Of a DNA stretch of 64,000 bases, positions 1 to 11,907 are shown piece by piece. The stretch covers positions 49,050,264 to 49,114,263 of the forward strand of contig NC_065923.1 of NCBI RefSeq assembly GCF_024586455.1, read 5' to 3'. The notes below the pieces were generated by a model. That model searched no databases. It had not been told where the DNA came from and saw only the letters and a list, made by a program, of their open reading frames with translations. A program made the position numbers and the translations under genes. Each line of letters opens with the position of its first letter. The stretch's first letter is position 1. Source of the stretch: Bactrocera neohumeralis. Lineage: Eukaryota > Arthropoda > Insecta > Diptera > Tephritidae.

Positions 1-3000
1 TTCGGAACTAATTTTTTTTAGCGGACTTAATATACATACATTGGTAGGTATTATTTGTTCAAATTTAAATTAGAGAATATTTAAAAAATTCGAACATCTT
101 TTTCAATAATTTTTATGTTCATAATTTAAAAAGCAAATTTGTCAGGCAACACTACTTGCGCCGTCAGGATAATGTCAAAATTCCGCTACACAACGCCAGC
201 ACAAAAGTCAACCTACAAAGAGATGTTGCTACAAACCGCGTCGAAGAGTGTGCGACTAACGCGCAAGAGCTCCGGTTAATACTCTTTGCACGAGACGCGC
301 TCATTGAGCAACGGCGCTCGGCACTTTAATAAACAAACAGTCGTTAAAGCGAGTCAGCTAGTGCGCGCTTAGAGTACCTGCTCAATGCAAAAACAAAAAC
401 AAAATATGTGGGCGTTGCTGCGGCTTGTGCGCCGGTCCACACCGAATAGCAGAATGAGTCACTGGAATGAGCAGCGCAGCAATAGCAACTACTGGAAGTC
501 AGCCAGCTGCAGACAGCGCTAGAATGTAGTGAGTGAATATGGCAGCAGGTTAGTATGCCTGTGGTTAGACGACTGCGGAAGCGTAAACGCCATAAACAAA
601 ATGGCTGTTATCAACAGTTCACACCGACAGATGGCGCCACTATTACCGTTCCTTGAGCAAGCGCATTAGCATGAGTCCTTTCATTGGAAAGTGCCGTGTG
701 CGTGCTGGGGTATGCATTGGCAAAGAGCAAGGCTTGCAGGCACAACTTCCTGCTTTTTTGCCGCGTTGCAAGCGGGATTCGTTACTGCAATGCAGCAAGG
801 CTGGTCGTCAACGAAACGCGCACGGATAATAGCTCGCAAAACAGTTGGGGATATGCAGAAAAAATAATTTCATTTTTGCAGATTTATATTTTGAAAATAT
901 TTCAGAAACAAATTTAAATCTAACTAGAAAGTAAGGCGAGTTTCTTTTGTTTTTTTTTTTGTTTGTCTGGAAGAAACGCGATTTGGTTATTTAAGTTGAA
1001 TAATATCTTCAAAATCTGCTAATATTGGCAATTTAGCTGTATTTCAATAATAATTTATTTATATGCATATGTATATGTATGATCATTAATTTATACACGC
1101 TAATAAGTAAATATGTATGTATGCAAGCAGCCATATATACATTCATTTGCGTCCACGATGTCCTATTTAGGTCTAAGCAACAGTTGACATATTTTCATCT
1201 ATTTTATTTATTTTTTGAATTTCCCTTTTAACCCACCCCTTTCGTGCTCACAATGCGGCGCTGTTGCTGCAACATTTCGTGAGTTGCATAAATTTTTCAA
1301 CGCTGTACATACAAATTCCAAGTTTCCGCTCGCTGGTGGTCCTACATCGGGGAACCCACTCCAGGCGCCGCCATTTATGTTGCTGTTCTGCATTTGTACC
1401 CGGTTGCAAGTGAAAGTACAGCATGGAAGAAGCCAACTCTTTGCTCTTTTTATCAAATAAATTCTTGCCAAAATTTCCCGTGTGCGCGCTTTTGCCGCTT
1501 TTTACACCTCAATTAGGTTGCATGTGGTTGTAGTTGTAGCTGCACCTTTTATTTATGACTCCTTATGTTGCACTGCTAGTGTGTGTATATGTAAGAATAT
1601 AATATTTTTACATATTTATATGTCTGTCTATGCATATAAGCGCATGTTTTGTGGCAGCCAGACATGTCAGGAAGTTGTTCAATGGGCGATGGGTATTGTA
1701 TTGATAATTTGATACAAATCTGAGTTTCCAGCCAGCCACGAAAGCACAATTATCATATAAAAAAAAAATCAAAACAAAGAGGCGTATTACATAAAAAGTT
1801 GAGCTTAGGACGCTTATAAGGCCGGTCACCTTTATTAAGCACTTTTGTAATAATTTTTTTTTAGAATAATATCAAAAATTCTTAAGCCCAAAATACTCTT
1901 TTGGCAGCAAAGAAATCAAGCTCAATAGGCTTGTATGCATGTACAGTAGTAAGCTGTTGATTATTTATAGCCGTATGTGCACTTCAATTACGCAAGGTAT
2001 TTTCGAAAATTTACACTTTTGTCTTGAGCAAATACAGACGGAAAATGGCTGACTAAAACTAAGGCATCTGCCCAAACCGAAACTTCTTTGTGATAGCACA
2101 AGCAGGACGCCCGCAGTGCAATTTACACATGTATATATGTATGTAGACAATCACGCAAAGTGATGATAATCAAATGAAAGTACAAATTGAGAAAAGGACA
2201 TAGGGCGCATAGTCCTTGCTAGGAGGGAAGAGGGAAGCAGTCGACACGAGGTAAGAGGAAATCGAAATAAACATGCGTATAAGCAAGGTAGCAGCAAAGT
2301 AAACAGAGTCAAATTTAACTCGACATCCTGAACGAGACACAACAACAACAGACATGCATAAATATATACATATGTATGTGTATGTGACTAAGAACCCAGC
2401 AGTAAAATTATGTCCAAACATCGTTTTGCATATTATTGACCAGTAAAATTAGAGACGACAAGAGCTACAACAAAGCAAGCGAATGTCAGTAATCAAAACA
2501 ACAAATCCAAAAAGCGTAAATTGGCTGGTGACAAGGTACGTATGTATGTATGCATGTATGTATGTACGAAGACTTCTACACATATATGTACATTCAACTC
2601 CACCCTCTCTTATATAGACTTTGCGAAGGTAATAAATGCTTAAAGAAATTGTAGTTGTGTTTAGGAGGTTATGTAAACCTTCGAAGGATTATTTAGCACC
2701 GATCAGAGCCCAACTCAGACTTTGCGCACTAATAGATCGATTAAAAGATCACATGATGGTTGTTCAGCAGCTCTCTTCATTAACTAAGTTAAATACTTTT
2801 TGAAGAGCTGCGAGTAAAACAGTGAATTTTGAAAAAAATTAACGAAAATCTGCGAAGATTGGATCTCTCGAAGCGTCTGGTCTCTGAGAAAAAGCAATCT
2901 TTTAGCTGAAAAAGTTGGATCCTGAAGGTCCACGCATCAAATATAAAAGTTAAGCTGCTATTTATGTAAATTTTTCTTTAAGCAATATCCTTTCGGCTGC

Positions 3001-3239
3001 AGTGAATCGTTTGTACCATTTTATTAGTGAGAAAACTAACCGAATGAATGTGTACCGTTATAGAAAACATCTAGCAACCATATAACAACTAACTATTCCG
3101 GATGATGAGTACCCACACAAACTGGTTCGTCTCGGCCATTTCTGGCCAATACATTTAAATACTTTATGTTGCCAGGGAATTTCTCGGCGTATTTTACTCA
3201 AAAATCTCTGCATCCGTTTGTGTGTGTCTGTCAGTATGC
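1..3239. other. No gene recognised; unique AT-rich sequence with a GC-richer block
   Basis: Open frames here are short and overlap each other on both strands, for example around 1208-1471, and none resembles a known protein. Bases 220-620 are richer in GC and CpG than the surroundings. They include an ATG at 539 followed directly by a splice-donor-like CAG|GTTAGT at 546-554. This block could be a promoter or 5' exon, but the signals are too weak to annotate as a gene. The rest holds TATG-type microsatellites. Confidence 0.6.
2541..2565. repeat. (TATG)n microsatellite
   Basis: Six tandem TATG-type units with one TGCA variant. Similar shorter ATGTATGTATG runs recur through the window, for example near 1115, 17570, 23595 and 54105. 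They are typical of intergenic and intronic DNA in higher flies. Confidence 0.85.
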
Positions 3240-3492
3240 TCACGTAGGGTTGTTGCGCCGCAGCAAACAGTTTGCATAGTGCGAATTTGCATAATATTTA
3301 CTGTGTGACAACGTCGAATGCTTCGGTGGATGTTGCAAATGTTGTTGTAATTGTGGAGCCACACTTGCGGCCGAAGAAAGACAGGGTGCTTCGTTATCCT
3401 GTTGTTGACAATACACAATCAGCGCCATCGCCAGTTCCTCCTTCATCTGCTTATGTAACTTTGTTAACTCTCGACTCTGTCTAGAGAAGCCG
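3240..3492 (-). CDS. Candidate terminal coding exon, unidentified protein
   Basis: On the minus strand a pyrimidine-rich tract ends in TTTCTTTCAG. The AG lies at 3494-3493 and acts as a plausible splice acceptor. From 3492 an open frame in phase 1 runs 83 codons to a TGA at 3240-3242. The predicted tail begins GFSRQSRELTKLHKQMKEEL, which is likely helical and charged. It continues with a Q-, H-, P- and S-rich stretch ending LLRRNNPT. The composition is like a disordered C-terminus of a fly protein. No family is recognised and no AATAAA is obvious just downstream. If real, it is the last exon of a minus-strand gene whose earlier exons lie to the right, possibly including the exon candidate at 46983-47129. 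The alternative is a chance frame beside a chance acceptor. Confidence 0.35.
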
Positions 3493-5013
3493 CTGAAAGA
3501 AATTTAAATGTGAAAATGCATGATTTATACATATATGGATGCCGTTTCTAGGTACCCTGAGGGAAATTGCATTGTGTCCTTACTGAATCGGTGTTCAAAA
3601 AGCTTCGATATAGTTCTAAATGGTTAGAGTTCCATAAGTTGAGAAAACGCATAAAAGTCGGCAATTTTTTAGACTTTTCAAGGAATATATCAGACAATTT
3701 TACTCGCAGTTTTTGAAATAGCAATTTATTTTCTCATAAGATCCAGTTTGTAAATAAAACTACAAAGTGAATATGTCAAAAAATAATACAAAATATATGT
3801 CGTTCAAATTGCTTTATTTATTTGTGGAAGTTTAGTGCGCTTATATATACCTCACATATCTGCTTAATATAAGCTTTGATTAGTTGCCGTTCTTGGAAAA
3901 ATTATTGGTATTGAATATAGTTGCCTTGTAGATTTGTGATGTTTTCAGAATTTCCCTGCAGGAATTATGCCGTCACCATACAGATATGTCCAAATAAGTA
4001 GAAGTCACAGCTAATTTCATATTCAAGAAGTGAAACAAAAATCTCTGAGGAGCTTCGTTAGTTGTTGGAAAATCATATAACGGTGCCGAGTGAAAAAAGA
4101 GAGGAGATATCTGGTACAATTTCCCTCGAGAATAGAGTTCTCAGGACGACAGAATGCTCTGCAAAAGTGAAATTAATTAATTTTTAAAATCAAAATATAA
4201 TTTTTAATAGAGATCGCCGCAAAGGGTGTGAAAATTTCTAGCCGTATTTTTCATATAAAAATTTCGTCATAAATTCCATAAAACCATTGAAGTCAGCATA
4301 AAAATTTTAAATTTAAACAGGGTTTGCTTCAGGTACAAGATATCTCCACAAAAGGCACCAAACTTTACATCAAAATTTGTCGTTTTGAAGCATGCAACTT
4401 GAAGGTTTACTACCAAATCGTATAGAAGCTATGAATTTTGTGGGGTTCGAAAGTAGAAAGTAGCATATTGACCATATCTCGATACGGAATTCCAACATAT
4501 GAGACAGCAAAGTATGAACTATATTCAATTCAATTTCAATAATTTATGAAACTTCGCGAAAGTAATAGTTCAGTTACTTTACATAAAGGACTTGTGACTC
4601 TTTGAGGTTTCCATATCGTATATGTAGATAAAGAGAACCATCATATCAGCAAGTTGCTGCCTGCTTATTTTAAACAAGGTCTTTAATCATTGCGAATTAC
4701 AACGTATGGATCAAACTAACTATTCTAAGTATAGCTCGAGCATATAGTTTGTAAGTAACAAATTCGATGTAAGGTAAATAACATAGTTAACATTTCGAAT
4801 TGCGTGCTTAAGTTGAATTGAAACAAAATGTAATAACAAAAATTCACAATAATTAGGGAAATAAATAAATCGAACAACAAGAATAAAAAGGCACGCAAAT
4901 CATGCAATTATAAGTAGGACGACAGTAACCATAAAACCTACACTAAACTAAGTTTACGCATAACAAAATGAAACTAGAAATTTAATACATTTAGATATAA
5001 ACATATAACATAA
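3493..5013. other. No gene recognised
   Basis: AT-rich sequence without a convincing frame, inverted repeat or recognised transposon. It is probably intergenic or intronic. Confidence 0.6.
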
Positions 5014-5050
5014 TAGGTTGTCAAAAAAGTCTTGTGGTATTTTTATTGAA

Positions 5051-5085
5051 TTTTATTTTATTTTATTTTATTTTATTTTATTTTT
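5051..5085. repeat. (TTTTA)n microsatellite inside the mariner derivative
   Basis: About seven TTTTA units sit exactly where the transposase reading frame stops matching mariner. The repeat therefore marks the internal deletion junction. Confidence 0.85.
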
Positions 5086-5340
5086 TCTATTATGCCGGTC
5101 TCTTTCGACCAATTCAGCGATTTTATCGCAATTTTCGACGACAGGCTTTCCGGAGCGTGGCGCATCTTTGACCACCACTGCACCAGAACGAAAACGTTGA
5201 AAGCGTCGTTGTGCGGTGGAAATGGAAACTGTATCGGGTCCATAAACTGCACAAGTTTTTTTGGCGGCTTGAGATGCATTTTTGCCTTTATCGTAGTAGT
5301 ACTGTAAAATATGCCGTATTTTCTCTTTATTTTGCTCCAT
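5068..5340 (-). CDS. Truncated mariner transposase, N-terminal DNA-binding domain only
   Basis: An uninterrupted 90-codon frame starts at the ATG at 5340. Residues 1-52 look like the first mariner helix-turn-helix: MEQNKEKIRHILQYYYDKG, then QAAKK and a STAQRRFQRF recognition-helix segment. In relatives the residue after STAQR is usually W, so RR may weaken folding. The linker follows at residues 58-67 (KDAPRSGKPV), the conserved DxxRSGRP element between the two DNA-binding subdomains. The second helix-turn-helix starts (NCDKIAELVERDRH) but is cut short, and the last residues NRKNKIK come from the deletion junction. The DDD catalytic domain is absent. Such a protein could bind mariner ends but not cut them. 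Whether it is expressed cannot be seen. Confidence 0.75.
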   Translation of the reverse strand: MEQNKEKIRHILQYYYDKGKNASQAAKKTCAVYGPDTVSISTAQRRFQRFRSGAVVVKDAPRSGKPVVENCDKIAELVERDRHNRKNKIK

Positions 5341-5756
5341 AACTCACGAACGACTTAAAGAAACGACAATCAATCAAACAACTGTTAGCGCGTGAAATGA
5401 GCTTTCCAAAAAGGTATAGCATGACCCGATGCGACGAATAAAACTAGAACTACGCGCTTTCAGCGCCAACTAGCGAAAATACCGCAAGACTTTTTGACAA
5501 CCCATTATAATAATTTTCATATAAACGTACTTTTTCTTTGCAAAAATCTACTATTGGAGCCCACCAAACGGTAAACCGATTTTAAATACCCTAAACTTCA
5601 ACACGACAACTGGAGAGCTTGGACTTGATTCCATGAAATGTATAAAATAGATTTGCTATAATTTTCAAAAGAATGCCTAGTAAGCTACACAAGTGCCTTT
5701 AATTTGTTGTCAATAAATATTATACATTGGGACAAAAAAGCACCCGGAAATTGTAA

Positions 5757-6050
5757 TTATATTCCCCGGGTACAAAGAAGGTCGAGAGTTCGTTGAATAC
5801 ATGCCTCGTTCTGGACGACCTTCGACCTCTTCAACTGATGAAAATATTAAAAAAGTGAATAATATGGTGCTTGAAAATCGTCAGGTAAGTGTTGGAGAGA
5901 TGACAAGAGAGCTCGACATCACTCTCGAGTCCGTTTGAATGACTTTGGTGGATATTTTGGGTATGAAACGAGTTTTGCTCGACTCGTCCGAATAAAGCTG
6001 ACTTTTTTTTCAAAAAGAGTACCGTCTCTTCGGCCATGCTGGATCGTGCC
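5757..6050 (+). pseudogene. Mariner transposase fragment (N-terminal half)
   Basis: The forward frame reads KEGREFVEYMPRSGRPSTSS, then TDENIKKVNNMVLENRQVSV and GEMTRELDITLESV, ending in a TGA. After a frame change it continues with LVDILGMKRVLL and LFFKKSTV. The RSGRPSTS linker, the MVLENR helix and the ILGMKRV motif are typical of mariner transposases between the two helix-turn-helix domains and the start of the catalytic core. Stops and frameshifts make it inactive. No inverted repeats were found at its edges, so it is a truncated relic. It is a different lineage from the element at 5016-5504. Confidence 0.75.
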
Positions 6051-8018
6051 TAAATATTTAGTTAATAACCAAATGGACTTAATAAATATAAGTTGTAAAA
6101 TGTGGTAATTTTTCGAAAATATGAAAAATAACATAAAAATTTAGAGATGGAGGGTATTAAAGCCAGAAGCAAATAGAACTTTTAATTTTTGTATGGAGAC
6201 AAGGTGAAATGTGTTTTTGTGCTATATCTGTATTTTCATGTTACAGATTATTACGCTTTTCAACTCAACTGCACTTTGGTTGAAGTTCGCTGCTTTCGAT
6301 ATCAACTCAATCTGTCAAAAAAGTGAAAAATTGGTTGAACACCTGGAGAAACCGAAAAAATGCCGAAACTGGAAGAAGGAAGCTGCAATTTGGAAACAGG
6401 AGACATAAAATTTAAAGACCGTGAAAAATAAATAGTCATAAAATCTTCTATTCCAGGGAATATAATTTTTTAGTAAAACAAAATTTTTGAGGCATCCCTT
6501 AAATTCATTTAAAATATATTCCTGGTAACTATCGGTAGCAAGGAATTATTTTGATTATTCGTTGAAAAATTTTCAGTATTTGAGAAAATCAAGATTCTAT
6601 GTTGGCAACACCAATAAAACATCGACTGAAAATAGTTGGAGAGTGCATATCAAGAAAGAGTTTGCAAGTTGAATCAACAGAATGGAGTAAAAAATCATAA
6701 CATTTCAAATCGGACTCCTAATGAGCCACCCGAGCTCGGAGGAATATTTTAAAAATTGTATTCCATAAGCTATACCCACTCTCAAACTGAGATATTTTTA
6801 TATTTCATAATCAAACGAGGAAATATAAACATGTTAACTGATTGTGGTATTAAGATCGTTCAATTAGCCAGCTAATCTCTCTAGTCAGAGTTGAGGATAG
6901 AGGACAAGCCAGTTTTCTTATCCTAGGGAAAACTAGACACATTTTTGAATAAGATATTTGCGAATCAATTACGAGAAACGGTTTAACCAATATTTTATAG
7001 CATATTTCTTACTCCGATATAATTTTTGAGGTTACCGTTTTTCAATATGCCAGTTCCTATAAAGCAGAAATTGTTTAAAGTTTTACTAATACTTCTAAGT
7101 TTTACTTCTTATATATTATTCTAGCTATTCTTCGTACTAGATTCTTTACCAAGCTCCAAATGAAAGAATACGAATACACTTGTTGGAAAATAAATATATG
7201 TAAGTGCGTATGTATGAAAAAGTAGGCCTACAGCCCATTCACATTGAACCCTTTTGCTGTTTCCAAATTTTAATGCTTCAATCATTTCGCTTTCGCTCCC
7301 AACTTCTTGGCAATTTATTGGCCATTTAGCGCTGTCGTGTTATCAATAAAGCTGAAATTTAGTTGTGATTTCGATTTTGATTTGCGTTTTTGTTTTTCTG
7401 TCGCACGAATGTCCTTTCGTGCGCTTCACATATATGTATGTACACAGATACATATTCCGGTGTTGTTGTTGCTGCTTTGTAGCGTTTTTATTGAAATGCG
7501 TTGAAAGCAATTTCGATATGCCTTTGCGTGAGGCATTCATTTTATTGCTTATTACATATTTGTTGTTGCATTTGTCAAAACTTATGTTTCAGCAGTTTTT
7601 GTTGTTTCTATTGGCATAAGTTATGCCGAAGTATGGAATGTCGGCCGACACATTTCTTGTAATAGAAAAACGAAAATTGCTTAGGTAAAACAGTTATAGT
7701 TGGAGCGAAAACGAAGTGTATATACAAATTTGCCGAACGGGGAGTTAGGGTTATGTCCTGTGTAAATTGGCTGCTTGTGAAGACGATATCTTGGGAGACA
7801 TTTATGAAATATTTTATTGCTAGCAGGCATGTAGGGCTGGTACAAACCCATTCATTTATGTGGGAGTACTTACGTCTATAAAAATATACATATGTATATA
7901 TCTACATATATTAAATTTATACATACATACATATGCATATTTATTTTTACTGTTAATATTTATTGTTAAATATATACCACGGCAATTACGTTTGTAATTT
8001 TTGCAAAAACCAGCATTA
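6051..8018. other. No gene recognised
   Basis: The longest frame, 6211-6408, codes for a K/E-rich peptide of no known family. Bases 7307-7619 hold overlapping frames on both strands driven by T-rich sequence. No transposon ends were seen. Confidence 0.55.
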
Positions 8019-8020
8019 TA

Positions 8021-8295
8021 AAGGGTGATCCATTTCGAGGAGCCCCATTTTTTAAATAAAAACAGAATAGCTTTAAATTTAGTGGGGAATTTTAATTATC
8101 ATTCGAAAGAACATTCTTTAGCATGTCGCTTGAGAAGGTCGAGCGGCTTCAGTTCATGCATAAGCTCTACGTTTTTAATTTAAGATCTGGACGTAAAATG
8201 CGCCAAGTCGTTCCATACATCAGTCCGAGTTGCGGCGAACGGCGCCGAATAGATTCTACACGGTCTTCGTGAGAAATTATTTTGAGTAATATTCA
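8021..8295 (-). mobile_element. Internally deleted DD41D mariner relic, AGGGTGATCC family
   Basis: The end at 8021, preceded by TA at 8019-8020, reads AAGGGTGATCCATTTCGAGG. It is nearly identical to the left end of the longer relic at 16426. The following 100 bases match the 3' untranslated end of the relics at 16426 and 45284. The sequence then jumps, near 8120, to a segment matching 17080-17240, which encodes the transposase region just before the catalytic core. The coding middle is therefore deleted. The opposite end is missing and sequence from another element begins soon after 8295. Confidence 0.7.
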
Positions 8296-8459
8296 ACTTT
8301 TAGAAGCTTTTGACAAAGGCTAAGATTGATTCTAGCAGTAAAGAAAACGTATACCATATAAGGTTTTTATGACGTGTGTTTTCCAATGAAGCAATATCTT
8401 CTTAGGAGTTCGTCTTTTTGACAGCAGTAATTAATTTATACACACCAAAAATCACGGTT

Positions 8460-9244
8460 CGCTTTATTCACTTTATGGATCCTTCCGAAAAGAAAGGATC
8501 TTGGTTTAAGCGATAACAAAATTCAACTCGTACAAACGCCGACCAAGTCAAAACACTATCAAGAGCGGGGCACGTTCGGTGAACGAGCCAAAAACGAGAT
8601 GGACACTAATTTCGATTTTCACAAGAAAATTTTATTCAGCGATGCACTTTCGGTTTAGTGTGTACATTAGTAAAGCAATTTATCGCGCTTGGAGTGATGA
8701 TAATCCAGAAGCCATTGTTCAGAAGCCATTACATCCTCAAAAAGTCACTGTTTGGTGTGCTCTATGTGCAGAGGAAAACAATCATAACGGATACCGCTGT
8801 AGAACTATTATTAATGAATTTTTCATGCCTAAATTGGAAGATATTGATGTGGATGACCTTTGGTTCTAACAAGTTGACGCTACATGCCATGCAGCCAACG
8901 AAACAATAAATTTATTAAAGGCAATTTTTTGGGAGCGTATTACCTTGTGTCGTGGAGCTATGGCGTGGCTTCCAAAATCGTGCGATTTAACAATGCTGTG
9001 GGGTTATATGAAGTCGCTTGTCTACGCAGATAAGCCCGAAACGATCGAGACTATGAAAGAGAATATACGGGACTTGAGACTTTCGACCTCAATAGAATCA
9101 AAGTATGATTGAAAATTGGTCTCGGCTGGAATTTATTCGGGCAAAAAACACAAAACAAACCCTTAACTTTATAATAAAGCTGAATTCTGAAATATATGTG
9201 TTTTATTTCTTCTTGAAAACCACATTTCTAAAATAAGCACCCTT
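8460..9244 (+). pseudogene. DD41D mariner transposase relic, family A
   Basis: Starting near a degenerate LWRILRKDLGL-like segment, the forward strand reads FHKKILFSD (first catalytic D), then WSDDNPEAIVQKPLHPQKVT and VWCAL. A further segment, INEFFMPKLEDIDVDDLWF, leads into the second D region. There the QQDG of relatives has become stop-Q-V. A deletion removes the PLDYF segment that carries the third D, leaving CDLT joined to MLWGY. A base deletion also breaks the frame straight after FSD. The 3' end carries AATAAAG and a terminal sequence whose complement reads AAGGGTGCTTATTTTAG, next to TA at 9245-9246. It is clearly non-functional. Its 5' end is lost, and it lies head to head with the fragment at 8021-8295. 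Confidence 0.8.
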
Positions 9245-9401
9245 TACATAGTTTTTTCGAGGCACCTAGGTTTCACGGCACTTTAAACTAACATTTCCAA
9301 TTTCACCATAACTGGCCGAATTGTTTAGTTTATTTTTCTAATCGTTGTTTAACTGCAAGACGGACCAATGGTTTTCCTCGATCCTCTTAATATCAAATCT
9401 T

Positions 9402-9855
9402 TATACCCTGAACAGAGTATATTCAAGTGGCGATGTTTGTAACATCCAGAAGGAAACGTCGGAGACCCTATAAAATATATTTACTATGTACATTTGTATA
9501 AATTATCAGTATGACGAGCCGGTTTTGATCTGTTTTTGAGATATAGGTACTTGTGCCTCTGAAATTTTTCACATGCCCTTGTTTCCTCTTTATCATTATT
9601 GCATATAGCAGCAACACAAATAAATCGATCGGATTCAAGTGCTTCTACTGAACCATTTTATTTAACAAGATATCTTCACCAAATTTGAAGGGTTATTGTC
9701 AAAGGCACTGGTGCAATCTCCGATGAAATTGTACAGATCGGACCACTATATAATATAGCTGCATACAAAGTCATCAAGTTCTTGTATGGAAACTTCTTTA
9801 TTGGTGAAGGGTGTTCTGGCTTCAATGGAACTGAAGTTAATGATTTTTCTTGTTT
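9402..9855 (-). repeat. Dispersed hairpin-ended repeat, copy 1 (reverse)
   Basis: Read on the minus strand this copy begins with AACAAGAAAAATCATTAACT and a degraded GGTTCC...GGAAGCC-type hairpin. It ends with the ATACCCTG/CAGGGTAT palindrome, here TATACTCTGTTCAGGGTATA. The body has recurring segments found in the copies at 24718, 51903, 54384 and 56596, including CAGCTATAT, GGTCCGAT, a 'GATATCTT' box and 'GGGTCTCCGACG'. It encodes no protein. It belongs to a non-coding dispersed repeat family common in fly genomes, class undetermined. Confidence 0.7.
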
Positions 9856-11905
9856 GTAATAGCGGCTATACCTTGGCAAGCAATAAAAAAATTGAGGAGC
9901 GAATTTCAATCTCCCAAATATCTTCACATACTCTACTATTCGGAGACGGCAATATCAATCAATATCGGACAATATCATCCGCTCGGTACAAAAGGTAGAA
10001 GCATGGCTTAGCATAGATATCTCCAATATACATATGTATGTATATGGCACACAATTTACATATATATGTATATTCATACCTATAAGTATATCTATATATA
10101 TGTACCTGAATAGCAACCGCATTTGTTCAATAATTATCACACTTTGTCTATAAGTACGAGTATAAACATATTAGACCAGAGTCCAGTGAAAAATCTAAAC
10201 GAGCTGGGACCTCCCACCCTTAAGTGGTAAATAAATTATTAATATACATAAATACATACACTTTTATGGTGCAATATGCAAACTGACCAATGAGGTGAAC
10301 TTAATTTTCTTAACAGAAACACACTTATCTGGAAAGATTATTGTTTGCTCGCGTTAATGGAACTAGCTGCGAAGGTGCTAATTTGAGTTGTTAATAAGCG
10401 GTGTCGTTTAGTTCGCCATTCAACGGAATTTTGAGCGTACAAATACAAGTTCTAAGTATTGGATAATAATAATAACTAGTTGCTTTACACTAACATGGAG
10501 CCAAATGTTGAAATTTCCATCGCGTTACTACCGGTTACTTCAATACCGGGGCTCCCATAGTTTGCATATGCATATCTTAATATCTACTTTCATCCATTCC
10601 AATACATGCATATACATATGTACATATGTGTGTGTGCGTGCAACATTTTTATTTATGTCCGCTGTGGTTGAATCAAACACAAATGTCGAGTTGGAAATCA
10701 AATTCTACATGCCACATGAAATATTTTTGCCGCAAGCAACAAACCACAAACACCAGTATTGGTGCGAGGAGGGAAATGGCAGTAAATAAAGCAACACCGT
10801 TGCATAAATTATTATTTGTGTTGCGCTTGTGTGTTTGCGCCAGCGTCAGGACCTAGTCCTGGTCAAATGTTGGTGTGAATATTTGCTTGACCATTATCCT
10901 TGGACATAACAACGACCACTACAAACAAACGGTACATACAAAATGGAATCACGACAATGCATTGTTTGTATACGGCAGACATATTGTTCCCTCCATACTA
11001 GACTTCTACGCCAGCAGTTGTTGTGGAGCTCATCGACAGTGAGAGAAATTAGTGAAAGCAGGGCTAAGGAGGTTACAGCATTGGAGTGGGCATACAGTGG
11101 AGCACAGATAAAAGCTTCTACTTCAATCATTGTTAATAGGAAATGTCAGTACTTAACGTTTAACAATTAATATTTTCTCTACAGTAAACACTAAGTGAGG
11201 CCTTACCAAAAGGTAATCTGACATTTCGTCCAGAATAAACTTCAAGCAAAAGTCTAACAGCCATTCATAAATGGCTTCGATATTTGATAATCTTTCGATC
11301 GTTCGCCAAAGTGGATATTTTTGTACCATTGTCTACTTTAGTGCCCAACAACAACATAGTCGGCGCTCATTATGTATGTGACAAAAATAATAACTAGACT
11401 CAAAAGTATATGAAAAGATAATTAAAAGTTGCAAGTAACCGGTGTTTTACTGTGGACTCCAGTACTGTTTTTTCACCAGAGCAACCATATATGAGCACAT
11501 AAAAGACGCATGCGCATTGCAAATCATAGTGTGGCATTGGAGACATAAACTCCCTTAGATGTCATATTCAGGGAGAGTATTGTAACGTGGCCAATTTGGA
11601 TGACTGCCATCACGTACGTTCGAGTCTATGTTGTCACAACTTCTATATCCAAGCGCAACATGTTCTGGTGGTATAAAAAATGGAGCTGTATTTATCAATC
11701 AGATAGACTTAACAAAATCATTGGAATTAGAATATTCATTAATTTCGACGTCTTTGTGAGATATTTTAATGTCAGGACTTAAGAACTCTCACCGCGATTT
11801 TGGTTTCCTTCCCTAATTAAAAGCCGTAAAATTGAACAGAAACAAAAATATGTAGATAGTATATAAAAATCATAAACTAATTTAGGTTAATACCAAATAC
11901 AGGAG
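9856..11905. other. No gene recognised
   Basis: Contains CATATGTATATG-type microsatellites around 10020-10110 and 10600-10630, and short overlapping frames at 10505-10856 and 10894-11170 on both strands. None resembles a known protein. Confidence 0.55.
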
Positions 11906-11907
11906 TA

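Larger units (their letters stand above)
5016..5504 (-). mobile_element. Internally deleted mariner element with both terminal inverted repeats
   Basis: The left end (GGTTGTCAAAAAAGTCTTG from 5016) and the complement of the right end (ending near 5504) match over about 28 bp with one A-run indel and a few substitutions. A TA dinucleotide abuts the left end at 5014-5015, and TA occurs two bases outside the right end, as expected for Tc1/mariner insertion. The element is about 490 bp against roughly 1.3 kb for a complete mariner. The minus strand keeps about 160 bp of leader and the first 80 or so transposase codons. A deletion has removed the catalytic region and left a TTTTA-repeat tract before the left end. 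It needs a transposase in trans to move. The nearly matching ends suggest it is younger than the DD41D relics around it. Confidence 0.85.

Noticed and set aside
2541..2565. Possible CRISPR-like array
   Set aside because: Units are 4 bp with no spacers. It is a microsatellite in a eukaryotic genome.
8021..9244. Single complete mariner element
   Set aside because: The left 275 bases match another family in reverse orientation, so the matching ends are coincidental members of two elements.
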